DNA from: Sphingomonas sp. MA1305
Lineage (GTDB): Bacteria > Pseudomonadota > Alphaproteobacteria > Sphingomonadales > Sphingomonadaceae
Direction of reading: 5' to 3'
Length of the DNA: 64,000 nt
Assembly (NCBI RefSeq): GCF_016107325.1
Contig: NZ_RCVT01000002.1
Location: 930,001-994,000, forward strand
A program made the translations under genes and the position numbers. The notes under the pieces were generated by a model. It was not told where the DNA came from and did not search any database. It was given only the letters and a program-made list of their open reading frames with translations. Of the stretch, positions 27,801 to 35,840 are shown in pieces. The stretch's first letter is position 1, and each line of letters opens with the position of its first letter.

Positions 27801-29461
27801 TCATGGATCGACGAATGCGCATCGTCGCCCAGCGCGGTCGGCACCTCCTCGATCACGCGGAAGCCGAAATTCTCCAGCACCGGCACCGCGTCGGACAGCG
27901 CCAGCGCGCCACCCTGGCGGTAGATCTTGAGCTTGGTGGCGTCGCCGCGCTTTGACAGGCGTACCGCGCGGCTGCCGGCCGCTTCCAGCCCGGCGAGCCG
28001 CTCGATGTCGGCGGCGGCTTCCTCGGCACTGTTGCTGTTGCGATAGCCCTGCGGGAAGGCATTGGCGTGGCGCAGCGCGAGGCGTGCGGCGCGGGCCGCG
28101 CCGACATCGGCGACCAGCGCCGCCTCGACCGCCGGTACCCAGCCGCGCACCATCCGCTCGAGCCGTTCGGCGAGCGGCGCGGTATCCGGCATGCGGCCGG
28201 CGCCGCGCAGATCGATCGTGTAGCGGAGCAGCGCGACGACGCCGTCGTCGAGGCTGATCGACCAGTTGAGGATCGCGCCGTTGGAGGCTTCGGCGAGCAT
28301 CTGGCCGATCGCGACGCGTCGCGCGGTGGTCAGGTCGTCGCGCGGCAACCAGGCGAAGGCGAACAGGTGGCGGCCCAAGGCGGAGCGGACCAGCACCAGC
28401 GCCGGCCGCGGCCGGTCGGCGAGGCTCATCGCGGTCAGCACCACCTCTTCCAGCGAGGCCGGATCGAAGGCGATGACGAGATCGTGCGGCAGGGCGGTCA
28501 ACGCATGGGTCAGCGCCTTACCGGCATGGCCCTTGGGATCGAAGCCGAACTTCGCCTTGAGCGCCGACAGGCGGGCGCGCAGCACCGGCACGTCGCGCGG
28601 CGCGGCGGACAAAGCGGCGCTGGTCCACAGGCCGGCATGGATCGACAGGCCGGTGATCGCACCGCCCTCGACCAGCGGGACCAGCACCAGATCGAGCGGC
28701 ACGGCGCGATGGACGGTGGAGATCAGGCTGGATTTGAGCAGCAGCGGGGCGTCATTGCCCTTTTCGAACCACTCGATCGCCAGCGCGCGGCTCGCCTCGG
28801 CGAGCACCGGCGTCTCGTGCGGGTTGCGCACGATGCCCAGCGCCTCGCCGGCGCTGCCGTCGCGGCGCCAGATCTGATGGCCGAGCAGGGTGAAATGGCC
28901 GTCGAGGAACCATTGCAGCAGCTGCGCGCCTTCGCCCTGCGGCAGCGTCGCCTCGTCGCGCGCCATCGCCCGTTGCAGCGCGGGCCAGTCGGCGACCGCG
29001 GCGCGCACGTCGGCGAGCACGGCGCCCAGATCATCGACCAGGCCGCGCCGGTCGCGCGCATCGGCACGTTCCATCTCGATGTAGATCATCGATTCGGGCT
29101 GCCCCGCGCCGCCGATATCGGTCAGCCGGCCCTCGCCGTCGCGGCTGACGCGGACGACGGGGTGGATGATCCGGTCGATGTCGAGATCCTGCTCGCCGAT
29201 CGCCGCGGCGATCGAATCGACCAGAAAGGGCATGTCGTCGTTGACGATGGCGAGGCGCATGCGGCGGCGCGTGTCGTCGGATGCGATCGGCTCCAGCGCG
29301 ATTCCCGCGGAACCCGCGGGGCGGGTGGCGGCGGTCTGCGCGACGAACGCGGCGGCGGCGGCGCGCTCGGCGTCTCCGAAGCCCGTCAACTCTCCCGGCA
29401 GCGCGCCCTTGGTCAGCCTGGCGGCCAGAGCCGCGGCCATGCTCTTGTCTTGGTCGGCCAT
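24869..29461 (-). CDS. NAD-specific glutamate dehydrogenase, large (about 170 kDa) type
   Basis: Catalyses NAD-dependent oxidative deamination of glutamate. The product is 1530 residues, slightly short of the usual 1570-1620 for the large class. Residues 1-700 contain the ACT-like regulatory modules. The catalytic core is recognisable by [77 protein letters not shown] and [16 protein letters not shown]. The C-terminal helical region follows. The ATG at 29461 (MADQDKSM) is preferred to a longer frame beginning with arginine-rich sequence. It stands alone, with the PAS_5 gene 167 bp upstream on the same strand. Confidence 0.96.
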   Translation of the reverse strand: [1530 protein letters not shown]

Positions 29462-29628
29462 GGCCGCGCCTATGCTCCCCTCGCACCGCAACCTCAAGAC
29501 TTGCCGCAGTGCAATAATTTCTTCGCGTTGGAAGGAACTAACCGCGAAAAGACGTTTCGTTGCTTACGCCTAGGCAGCGCAGGCGCCGTTCGCAGTCCTC
29601 AATATGGCCGAATGACGCGGCGACCGCG

Positions 29629-30963
29629 TCAGCCAGCCGCCTTTTTGAGCGCGGAAGCGACCAGCGTCTTGTTGTCGACGCGCTTAATCACCTCCACCGT
29701 ATCGCCCCCCGCGGCGCGGGCGAGCAACAGCACGAATTCGTCGCCGCCAGCGCCCATCGCCAGCTTGCCGAGCACGGGCAGCGCGCGCAATTCCGCCGCG
29801 GCGCGATCGAACCTGTCGGGCGTCTTGACCGGGCGGCGCGCGGCGCGCTCCGCCGCGACCAGCGCCTTGACCCCGCCCTCCGTCGCCTCGAGCAGCGGCA
29901 TCAAGCCGCCGGCGGGCAGCGTGGCGCGCTGGGCATGGCCGAGCACCGCGGCATATTCGGCGAGCCGCGTCTTGTCGTAATCCGCGCCGAAGACGAGCTT
30001 GACCAGCGGCGTCAGCGGCGCGCGCGGCTGCTGCTTCAAGCCGCTGGCGGCGAGCAGGGCGGCAAGCCCCTCGGGATCCGCCTGACAGGCCAAAGCGAAA
30101 TCATGGGCGCGACTCAAGGCGCGGTACAGAGCGGCACGGCCACGCGTATCGGCCGCGCGCACGGCGGCGGCGCTTTCCCGCGCGATCATCAACCGGTCGC
30201 CCAAGGTGCCGGTGAGCAGGGGCTCTTCGGCCGCGGCGATTGCGGGGGCGGTCGCCGGCTCCGCCTCGACCCCATGGCTCGGCCCGTCGGCCCAGACCGG
30301 CGCCTCCGCCGGCGGGCGCGGCGCGGCGCGGATCGCGGCGTCGAGCTCCGCATCCAGCGTCGCCTGGGTCGCCTGGTCGACCATCTCCTTCCAGTTGATC
30401 ACGCCATAGATGAAGTCGATCGCGTCGCCGTCCGACGAAAAGGGCATCAGGATGCCGCGGTACAGCGTCGTGCGGCCGCGCGTGCCGACGAATTCCGCCT
30501 CGAAGCCGATCGGCGCGCGATTGGCGATGATCTGCAGATAATGGTCGGTCAGCCGCGACAACAAGGAGCGACCCGGCACGTCGGCGATGCGGGTGATGCT
30601 GGTCTCCAGCCCGCATTCCTCGCGTAGCGACCGGCCGAGATAGGCGATGCTGGGATCGTCGAGCCCGTCGGAGAAATCGAGCAGCACGCTGTGCGGACCG
30701 AAATCGGCGATATTGCCTGGGTCGAGGTCGTCGATCGCCGGATAGGGGCGCCCCTTCAGCAGCGACACCCAATGGTTGTAGGCGCGCACGTGCATGCGCC
30801 GCTCGTCGCCGCCGATGTCGAACATCGGATCGGCGACGCCGCCCTCGTCGATCTCGGCATCGGGCGGCACGACGAGGTCGGCCAGCGGATCCGCGCTCGC
30901 TCCGCTCGGCGCGCCGGAGCCCGCATATGCCCCCTCGTGCTCGTATTCGCCCGCCGTATCCAT
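29629..30963 (-). CDS. PAS_5-domain protein
   Basis: A 444-residue protein typical of sphingomonads. The N-terminal half, with MHVRAYNHWVSLLKGRPYPA, NIADFGPHSVLLDFS and RGRTTLYRGILMPFSSDGD, matches the PAS_5 domain of alphaproteobacteria. The C-terminal half is alanine-rich and helical and contains no known output domain. No membrane segment is visible. Start at the ATG at 30963 (MDTAGEYEHEG); the longer frame begins in the tRNA promoter region. It lies just left of the tRNA-Thr island boundary, divergent from the tRNA. Ligand and role unknown. Confidence 0.85.
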   Translation of the reverse strand: MDTAGEYEHEGAYAGSGAPSGASADPLADLVVPPDAEIDEGGVADPMFDIGGDERRMHVRAYNHWVSLLKGRPYPAIDDLDPGNIADFGPHSVLLDFSDGLDDPSIAYLGRSLREECGLETSITRIADVPGRSLLSRLTDHYLQIIANRAPIGFEAEFVGTRGRTTLYRGILMPFSSDGDAIDFIYGVINWKEMVDQATQATLDAELDAAIRAAPRPPAEAPVWADGPSHGVEAEPATAPAIAAAEEPLLTGTLGDRLMIARESAAAVRAADTRGRAALYRALSRAHDFALACQADPEGLAALLAASGLKQQPRAPLTPLVKLVFGADYDKTRLAEYAAVLGHAQRATLPAGGLMPLLEATEGGVKALVAAERAARRPVKTPDRFDRAAAELRALPVLGKLAMGAGGDEFVLLLARAAGGDTVEVIKRVDNKTLVASALKKAAG

Positions 30964-31137
30964 GCCCAGACCCTTCGAACATCGGGCCTTTCGCCCTGAT
31001 CGTCGGGCGGTGTGCACGCTCCGTGGTAAACGCGACGTAAAGGCCGCGACGGGTGGAAAGCGACGATCTGCGTGCTTGTCAGTGGCCGCCACCCCTGCTA
31101 AGCGCCCGCCTCACCAGTGCGGTCGTCCGGCCGCCTT

Positions 31138-31213
31138 GCCGCTTTAGCTCAGCTGGTAGAGCATCGCATTCGTAATGCGGGGGTCACAGGTTCGAGTCCT
31201 GTAAGCGGCACCA
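31138..31213 (+). tRNA. tRNA-Thr(CGT)
   Basis: Full cloverleaf: acceptor GCCGCTT pairs with AAGCGGC, D arm AGCTCAGCTGGTAGAGC, anticodon arm with loop TTCGTAA (anticodon CGT, reading ACG), T arm with GGTTCGAGTCC, discriminator A and an encoded CCA at 31211-31213. Its 3' end is used as the island attachment site, and the integrated island leaves the gene intact. Confidence 0.97.
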
Positions 31214-31214
31214 T
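31194..31214 (+). other. attL core (3' end of tRNA-Thr)
   Basis: GAGTCCTGTAAGCGGCACCA plus T is shared with the right end of the island, where one G is missing. P4-type integrases commonly use the T arm and acceptor end of a tRNA gene as attB. Confidence 0.85.
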
Positions 31215-31300
31215 CACGTCCCCGGAACAAACCTGGAAAACCGCAGAAATCTGCGGTAAAATGCCTCTCGGCGGTCCCGTGAAATCTCATTATGTTCCGC

Positions 31301-31363
31301 CGTGGCCCACTCAAAAGGGGCCACGAATCATGGGGCCACGAACGTTGCAGGAGGCGTGGCCCC
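31301..31363. repeat. GGGGCCACG motif cluster before the integrase (probable arm-type sites)
   Basis: The motif GGGGCCACG occurs directly at 31317-31325 and 31332-31340, and in inverted form (CGTGGCCC) at 31301-31308 and 31355-31363, the last lying right at the integrase start. The same motif recurs at the right end of the island (50533-50553). Clustered short repeats at both ends are what integrase arm-binding sites look like. Those overlapping the gene start could also allow autoregulation. Confidence 0.6.
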
Positions 31364-32581
31364 ATGCTTACGGTTGTGCAGATCCGGGCGCTGAAACCGG
31401 CAGAGCGTCCCTACAAGGTGGCCGATTCGGAAGGCCTGTATCTACTGGTGCAGCCATCCGGCGCCCTGCTCTGGCGCTTTCGCTACCGGTGCTGCGGCAT
31501 CGAGCGGAAACTTTCGCTGGGCAGTTTCCCCGATGTCACCTTGGTGCAGGCGCGCAAGAAGCGCGACGAGGCCAAGGCCGAACTCGATGACGGGATCGAT
31601 CCCGTCGAGGAAAAGCGCCAGCGGCGGCTGAAGGCCGAACTGGCGGCGCAGACGACGTTCGCGCTCGTCGCCGGGGAATATATCGAGAAGATGGAGCGCG
31701 AGGGCCGTTCCCCCGCTACCATCAAGAAAGCGCGCTGGTTCCTCGAACTCCTCGACGGCATCGCCAAGCGTCCGATCGCGGCGATCACCCCGCATGAGCT
31801 TCTCGACGTGCTGAAGCGGGTCGAGCGTCGCGGGCATCATGAGACGGCGCTTCGGCTCCGCTCCTTCGCCGGCCGTGTCTTCCGCTATGGTTTCGCGACC
31901 CTGCGCACCGAGCGTAATCCAGCCGACATCCTGCGCGGCGCCCTTACTGTTCCCAGGGTCAAGCATCATGCGGCGATCGTCGAGCCCAAGAAAGTCGGCG
32001 ACCTGCTGCGCGCAATAGACGGGTACACGGGCCGGCCCGAGACCCTGCATGCACTCAGGATCGCGCCGCATGTCTTCCTGCGCCCGGGAGAGTTGCGGCA
32101 GGCGAAGTGGAGCGAGATCGACTTCGCCGAAAAGGTCTGGCGCGTGCCGGCCGAGCGCATGAAGATGAAGCAGCCGCATGCCGTACCCTTGTCGCGGCAG
32201 GTGCTGTTCCTGTTGCAGGATCTGCGGTCGCTGGCGCGGGACAGCGAATTCCTCTTCCCGGCGCTCCATACCACTAAGCGCTGCATCTCGGACAATACGC
32301 TGAACGTCGCGCTGCGCCGCTTGGGGTTCGAGAACGATGAGATGACCAGCCACGGCTTCCGCGCCATGGCCAGCACGCTCCTCAACGAGTCAGGGCTGTG
32401 GCATCCCGATGCCATCGAGCGCGCGCTGGCCCATGGCGAGAAGGACAAGGTGCGCGCCGCCTATCATCGCGGCGCGCACTGGGCGGAACGGGTGCGCATG
32501 GCGCAGTGGTGGTCGGATTATCTCGACCAACTCCGGATCGGCGGTGCCGTCATCAAGGGCAAGTTTCGCAAGCGAGCGTAG
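31364..32581 (+). CDS. Tyrosine-type site-specific recombinase, P4-integrase family
   Basis: A 405-residue integrase from the ATG at 31364, preceded by a good AGGAGG site. Residues 1-85 are the DUF4102 arm-DNA-binding domain (MLTVVQIRALKPAERPYKV to LSLGSFPDVTLVQARKKRDE). The SAM-like core-binding domain is around 100-190. The catalytic domain has the first Arg in LRPGELRQAKWSEIDF, the HxxR box in SHGFRAMASTLLNE, and the nucleophile Tyr in RAAYHRGAHWAER. All catalytic residues are present, so it should be active. It inserts into the 3' end of the adjacent tRNA-Thr. Convergent with the AlpA-like gene. Confidence 0.95.
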   Translation: MLTVVQIRALKPAERPYKVADSEGLYLLVQPSGALLWRFRYRCCGIERKLSLGSFPDVTLVQARKKRDEAKAELDDGIDPVEEKRQRRLKAELAAQTTFALVAGEYIEKMEREGRSPATIKKARWFLELLDGIAKRPIAAITPHELLDVLKRVERRGHHETALRLRSFAGRVFRYGFATLRTERNPADILRGALTVPRVKHHAAIVEPKKVGDLLRAIDGYTGRPETLHALRIAPHVFLRPGELRQAKWSEIDFAEKVWRVPAERMKMKQPHAVPLSRQVLFLLQDLRSLARDSEFLFPALHTTKRCISDNTLNVALRRLGFENDEMTSHGFRAMASTLLNESGLWHPDAIERALAHGEKDKVRAAYHRGAHWAERVRMAQWWSDYLDQLRIGGAVIKGKFRKRA

Positions 32582-32612
32582 GACTTGCTACGCCTGCCAT
32601 GCGATGATGGCG

Positions 32613-32813
32613 TCATTTCGCAGGATCGTAGGAAGCGGGATTGCGCATCCACTCGTCGATGGCCGATGCACGCCAACCTATGCAGCGGGTGCTGAGCTGA
32701 GTGCTCCTTGGAAAGGTGCCGTCGGCCATCTTGCGATATAGGGTGGAACGGCAAAGTCCTGTCTGCGCCAGGACGGCGTTCAGACGGAGAAAGCGGTCAG
32801 GATTAGCGGACAT
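32613..32813 (-). CDS. AlpA-family helix-turn-helix regulator
   Basis: A 66-residue MerR-like DNA-binding protein of the AlpA type, commonly an activator of island excision. The fold is seen in FLRLNAVLAQTGLCRSTLYR, KMADGTFPRSTQL and IGWRASAIDEWM. The ATG at 32813 (MSANPDRF) has AAGGTGG seven bases upstream, so I prefer it to a GTG three codons earlier. It stands convergent to the integrase. Confidence 0.87.
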   Translation of the reverse strand: MSANPDRFLRLNAVLAQTGLCRSTLYRKMADGTFPRSTQLSTRCIGWRASAIDEWMRNPASYDPAK

Positions 32814-32822
32814 GGGTACCAC

Positions 32823-33222
32823 CTTTCGGTTTTTGCGGTTGGGAACCGCTAAGGTCCTGTTTCCCCGCTAAGTGGAGTAGAGCCTCTCTGGGGCCTCCGG
32901 GGTGCTCGCGAGGGACATTCGCTACCGTCTCTCGCGATGCTGCAGGAACGGCATCGACGCCGCTGGCGTGGTGCCAAGCTGCTCCGTCTGGATCCATTCT
33001 GTTTTGTGACCCGAGGCAAAGAGCGCGAGTATCGCAATGCTTGGTGGATATCGACGGCGCCCCACCCAAATCTGCGCAAGGGCGTGAAGGCAAGGCTGGC
33101 AAACGTTGGAATCGCGCGCGTTACATGTCGTCGTCCAACCATGCTGACGAGAATAGCTCTTCCCCGCCTCTGGCCGCTACCCTCGCGGACGCCCGATATA
33201 GCCCAGCGTCCTTAACGTTGAT
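32823..33222. other. Intergenic, no supported gene
   Basis: The 400 bp between the AlpA-like gene and the hip operators carry short open frames in several registers, none with family resemblance or a ribosome site. A short sequence such as GREGKAGKRWNRARY at about 33070-33120 looks like coding debris but I cannot assign it. Confidence 0.5.
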
Positions 33223-33321
33223 AATGCCCCACAGGGTATAAATTGCATTTACTCCCTGCAGGGTATAAATACACAATATACCCTTCAAGGTATATCGCTA
33301 ATTTATCCCTTATAGGGTATG
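33223..33321. promoter_or_regulatory. Four-site operator array upstream of hipBA, 27 bp period
   Basis: Four 18-bp sites of the form TATACC-N6-GGTATA are centred at 33231.5, 33258.5, 33285.5 and 33312.5, each exactly 27 bp apart. The right half GGTATA is perfect in the first three and GGTATG in the fourth. Left halves are AATGCC, TACTCC, TATACC (perfect) and TATCCC. E. coli hipBA likewise has four operators of TATCC-N8-GGATA form. The array ends 23 bp before the hipB-like GTG and must cover its promoter. Confidence 0.82.
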
Positions 33322-33343
33322 CCGTCACTGAAAGGCGTCTCCC

Positions 33344-33592
33344 GTGGCCCATATTGCTCGCTCTCCCAAACAGCTCGGTGCGCTCATCCATAACGCCCGG
33401 ACCAAGCACAACCTCACCCAGCAGGCTCTGGCGGCCTTGGTTGGCACCGGGCAGAAGACGATCTCCCGCATCGAAAGCGGGCAGACGGGTACGAAGCTCG
33501 ACACCCTGTTCGGTATCCTGGCAGCGCTCGACCTCGACATGCAGATCGCACCGCGCAGCAAGGGCAGCGCTGACCTGAGCGAAATCTTCTGA
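33344..33592 (+). CDS. hipB: HipB-like XRE-family antitoxin
   Basis: An 82-residue helix-turn-helix protein. LGALIHNARTKHNLTQQALA, then LVGTGQKTISRIESG, is the XRE DNA-binding domain, and LDTLFGILAALDLDMQIAPR is the typical HipB continuation. The start is a GTG at 33344 (reads AHIARSPKQLG after the initiator); a weak GAAAGG precedes it. It ends two bases before hipA, so the two are coupled. It should repress its own operon by binding the four phased operators and neutralise HipA by complex formation. Confidence 0.9.
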   Translation: MAHIARSPKQLGALIHNARTKHNLTQQALAALVGTGQKTISRIESGQTGTKLDTLFGILAALDLDMQIAPRSKGSADLSEIF

Positions 33593-33594
33593 CA

Positions 33595-34926
33595 ATGGCA
33601 CGCCGCAAGACCCACATTCCCCTGAACGTGCTGATCAATAATCGCCTCGTCGGCCGCCTCGAGAAGGAAACGAGCGGCGCCGTATCGTTCCGCTATGATC
33701 AGAGCTGGCTCGAGTGGGAGCACGCATTTGCGGCCTCGCTGTCGCTGCCGCTTCGCGCAACCACCTATCGCGGCGCGCCGGTACTCGCCGTTTTCGACAA
33801 CCTGCTCCCCGACAGCGCCGATATTCGACGCCGCGTGGCGGAGCGCACCGGTGCCGAAGGTACCGATCCATACAGTCTCTTGGCCCGCATCGGCCGGGAT
33901 TGCGTGGGCGCGATGCAGTTTCTGCCCGACGGTGAAGCCATCGATGCCACAGGCGATATACGGGGCGAAGCTTTGGCCGACGAGGATATCGAACACCTCC
34001 TCGACAATCTCAAAGGTGCGCCGCTCGGGATCGATCCTAGCCAGGAATTCCGAATCTCGATCGCCGGTGCGCAGGAGAAGACCGCGCTGCTACGCCACGA
34101 CGGCCAGTGGCTGCGTCCAATCGGAACGACTCCGACAACGCATATCCTGAAGCCTCAGCTCGGCGAGATTCCAACCTCGACCGGCACGGTCGACATGACC
34201 GCCAGCGTCGACAACGAGCATTACTGTCTGGCGCTGCTGAGCGCCTTCGGCTTGCCGGTCGCTAAGACCGAGATCGTCACCTTCGGGGCGCGACGCGCGC
34301 TGGTCGTCGAGCGGTTCGATCGCCGATTGCTCGCCGATGGCCGACTGCTGCGCATTCCGCAGGAAGACTGCTGCCAGGCACTCGGCGTGCCATCCTCCCA
34401 GAAATACCAAAGCGAAGGCGGTCCCGCCGCGGCGGACATCATAAGACTGCTCGGCGGCAGCGACGATCCGACCGAGGATCAGGCGACATTCCTGTCGAGC
34501 CAGATCATCTTCTGGCTCATCGGCGCGACCGACGGACATGCGAAAAACTTCAGCCTCTTCCTGCGTCCGGGCGGCGGCTTCAAGCTGACGCCCTTCTACG
34601 ATGTCCTGAGCGTCCAGGATGCTGTCGATCGCGGACAGTTGGCACAGAAGAGTTTCCGGTTGGCAATGTCGGCGGGCACCAGCCGCCATTACCGGATCGA
34701 GGAAGTCCTGGGCCGGCACTTCGTCCAGACCGCGAGAGCCGCGGGTATCGGCCCGACCATTATCGACAAGGTCATCACCGACATTCGCAAAAAAGCCGCC
34801 ACGGCCGCGGACGTCGCGAGAGAAGCAATGCCGGACGACTTCGCCGACGACGTTCATGCCAGCGTAAGCCGAGCGATCGCCGATCGTCTGGCCCGTCTCG
34901 ACACGGCGTTTACGGAGCTAAGCTAG
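33595..34926 (+). CDS. hipA: HipA-like serine/threonine kinase toxin
   Basis: A 443-residue HipA-family kinase. The family acts on glutamyl-tRNA synthetase (E. coli HipA) or other synthetases, causing growth arrest and persistence. N-terminal subdomain: RLVGRLEKETSGAVSFRYD and VFDNLLPDSADIRRRVAERT. The ATP/Ser-loop region is FRISIAGAQEKTALL at about 150-164. The catalytic loop is IGATDGHAKNFSLFL with Asp at about 313, and the metal-binding motif follows in FYDVLS. All catalytic residues are present, so it should be active and require HipB. The end overlaps the convergent HTH gene by four bases. Confidence 0.94.
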   Translation: MARRKTHIPLNVLINNRLVGRLEKETSGAVSFRYDQSWLEWEHAFAASLSLPLRATTYRGAPVLAVFDNLLPDSADIRRRVAERTGAEGTDPYSLLARIGRDCVGAMQFLPDGEAIDATGDIRGEALADEDIEHLLDNLKGAPLGIDPSQEFRISIAGAQEKTALLRHDGQWLRPIGTTPTTHILKPQLGEIPTSTGTVDMTASVDNEHYCLALLSAFGLPVAKTEIVTFGARRALVVERFDRRLLADGRLLRIPQEDCCQALGVPSSQKYQSEGGPAAADIIRLLGGSDDPTEDQATFLSSQIIFWLIGATDGHAKNFSLFLRPGGGFKLTPFYDVLSVQDAVDRGQLAQKSFRLAMSAGTSRHYRIEEVLGRHFVQTARAAGIGPTIIDKVITDIRKKAATAADVAREAMPDDFADDVHASVSRAIADRLARLDTAFTELS

Positions 34927-35156
34927 TCGCGTTGCAAAGCAAGTCCGGCATGCCCGTCTCCGCCACCCTCATTGTCGGTCAACCGCTTGAGGCTGCTATA
35001 CTGGACCAGCGTGGCACGGCCGAACTTCGTCGCCTGAAGGTCGCCCGACTGGATCAGCTCGTAGATCCGCGAGCGGCTGAGGCCGGTGATCCGGACCGCC
35101 GTCGCGACCTGGATCGTCATCGGCTCGATATTCCTTTCCCATGCCCGCTCGATCAT
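34923..35156 (-). CDS. Excisionase-type helix-turn-helix protein of a trb operon end
   Basis: A 77-residue MerR/excisionase-like HTH: TAVRITGLSRSRIYELIQSG followed by DLQATKFGRATLVQYSSLK is a clear winged-helix recognition region. It is coupled to the DUF2274 gene by an ATGA overlap, which fixes the start at 35156. The order trbI-DUF2274-HTH is the usual tail of trb conjugation operons in sphingomonad integrative elements, so this is the surviving 3' end of one. It overlaps the hipA stop by four bases on the opposite strand, showing that the hip module was joined directly at this point. Confidence 0.82.
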   Translation of the reverse strand: MIERAWERNIEPMTIQVATAVRITGLSRSRIYELIQSGDLQATKFGRATLVQYSSLKRLTDNEGGGDGHAGLALQRD

Positions 35157-35383
35157 TTCTGCCCCCGTGCCCGCCCGTCGCGCCCGCGCACGAACGCCCG
35201 ATCGCTCTCCAGGAAGGCCGACAACATCGCGGGGATCAATTCGGTGACCGGCTCCTCGATGCCGTAGGTCGAGGCATAGACCGCAGCATAGGCCTGCAAA
35301 GACGACTGGAGGTCCGGCGTGATGGTGATGGCCAGCTTGACCGGCGTGCGGTCGGGCAGCTTGCCGAGCTTGAGATCGGCCAT
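35153..35383 (-). CDS. DUF2274-family protein (trb operon)
   Basis: A 76-residue DUF2274 protein: MADLKLGKLPDRTPVKLAIT and PDLQSSLQAYAAVYASTYG are typical, ending with a basic tail. Members lie immediately after trbI in conjugative elements; the function is unknown. The ATG at 35383 follows the trbI stop by one base (TGACATG). The longer frame to 35425 lies inside trbI and is not family-like. Confidence 0.85.
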   Translation of the reverse strand: MADLKLGKLPDRTPVKLAITITPDLQSSLQAYAAVYASTYGIEEPVTELIPAMLSAFLESDRAFVRGRDGRARGQK

Positions 35384-35384
35384 G

Positions 35385-35838
35385 TCAGCTTGTCCTTTCC
35401 GGATAAGGGGCGAGGATGAGATCATGGGTCACCAGCAAGCGGACCGGCGCGCCGGGACGGATCGTGACCGTCGGCTGGACGTCGAGGTTGCGCTGGGTGA
35501 TCTGGTCGCCGGCCCGCGCGACGTTCATCTGGGCGGACTGGCGGATCGCCTGCACGAGGTCGCTTCCGCCGGAGATCGACAGCTCGGAACCGACGCCGAG
35601 CATGGTCGCGATCGCGACACCTTTGAGCAGCGTCCATGTGTGGAAATCGACCCGGTCGGCAAGCCCCGCATAGCCTGCCGTGTCAGTGGCGGGCATGTTG
35701 TCGAGCCGCACCGAGCTGCCGTTGGGCAGGATCAGCCTTTGCCAGATCACCAGCGCACGGCGCTGCCCGAACGCGACGACGCTGTCATACTTGCCGATCA
35801 GCCGGGCACCCTGTGGTACGAGCAGGATCGTCTCCGAG
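35385..35838 (-). pseudogene. trbI: trbI, 5'-truncated remnant
   Basis: C-terminal 150 residues of TrbI, the VirB10-like channel protein of a mating-pair type IV secretion system. ETILLVPQGARLIGKYDS, RRALVIWQRLILPNGSSV and LDNMPATDTAGYAGLADRVD are characteristic. Upstream of SETILL the frame meets a stop (TAG) and all similarity ends at about 35836-35845, where a serine hydrolase on the other strand begins. The normal protein is about 350-450 residues, so more than half is lost. Nothing else of the trb operon upstream survives. Confidence 0.88.
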
Positions 35839-35840
35839 AA

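Noticed and set aside
24938..27955. Plus-strand frame of 1005 codons opposite the glutamate dehydrogenase
   Set aside because: Mirror frame of the large dehydrogenase; no family pattern and no ribosome site.
29534..29561. GGAAC followed by CGTT upstream of the glutamate dehydrogenase (EcfG-like)
   Set aside because: Spacings are 14 or 19 bases rather than 16-17, and it points away from both neighbouring genes.
35319..35840. Plus-strand extension of the serine hydrolase frame over trbI
   Set aside because: Antisense to a recognisable TrbI C-terminus; not protein-like, so I treat the hydrolase as truncated at about 35841.
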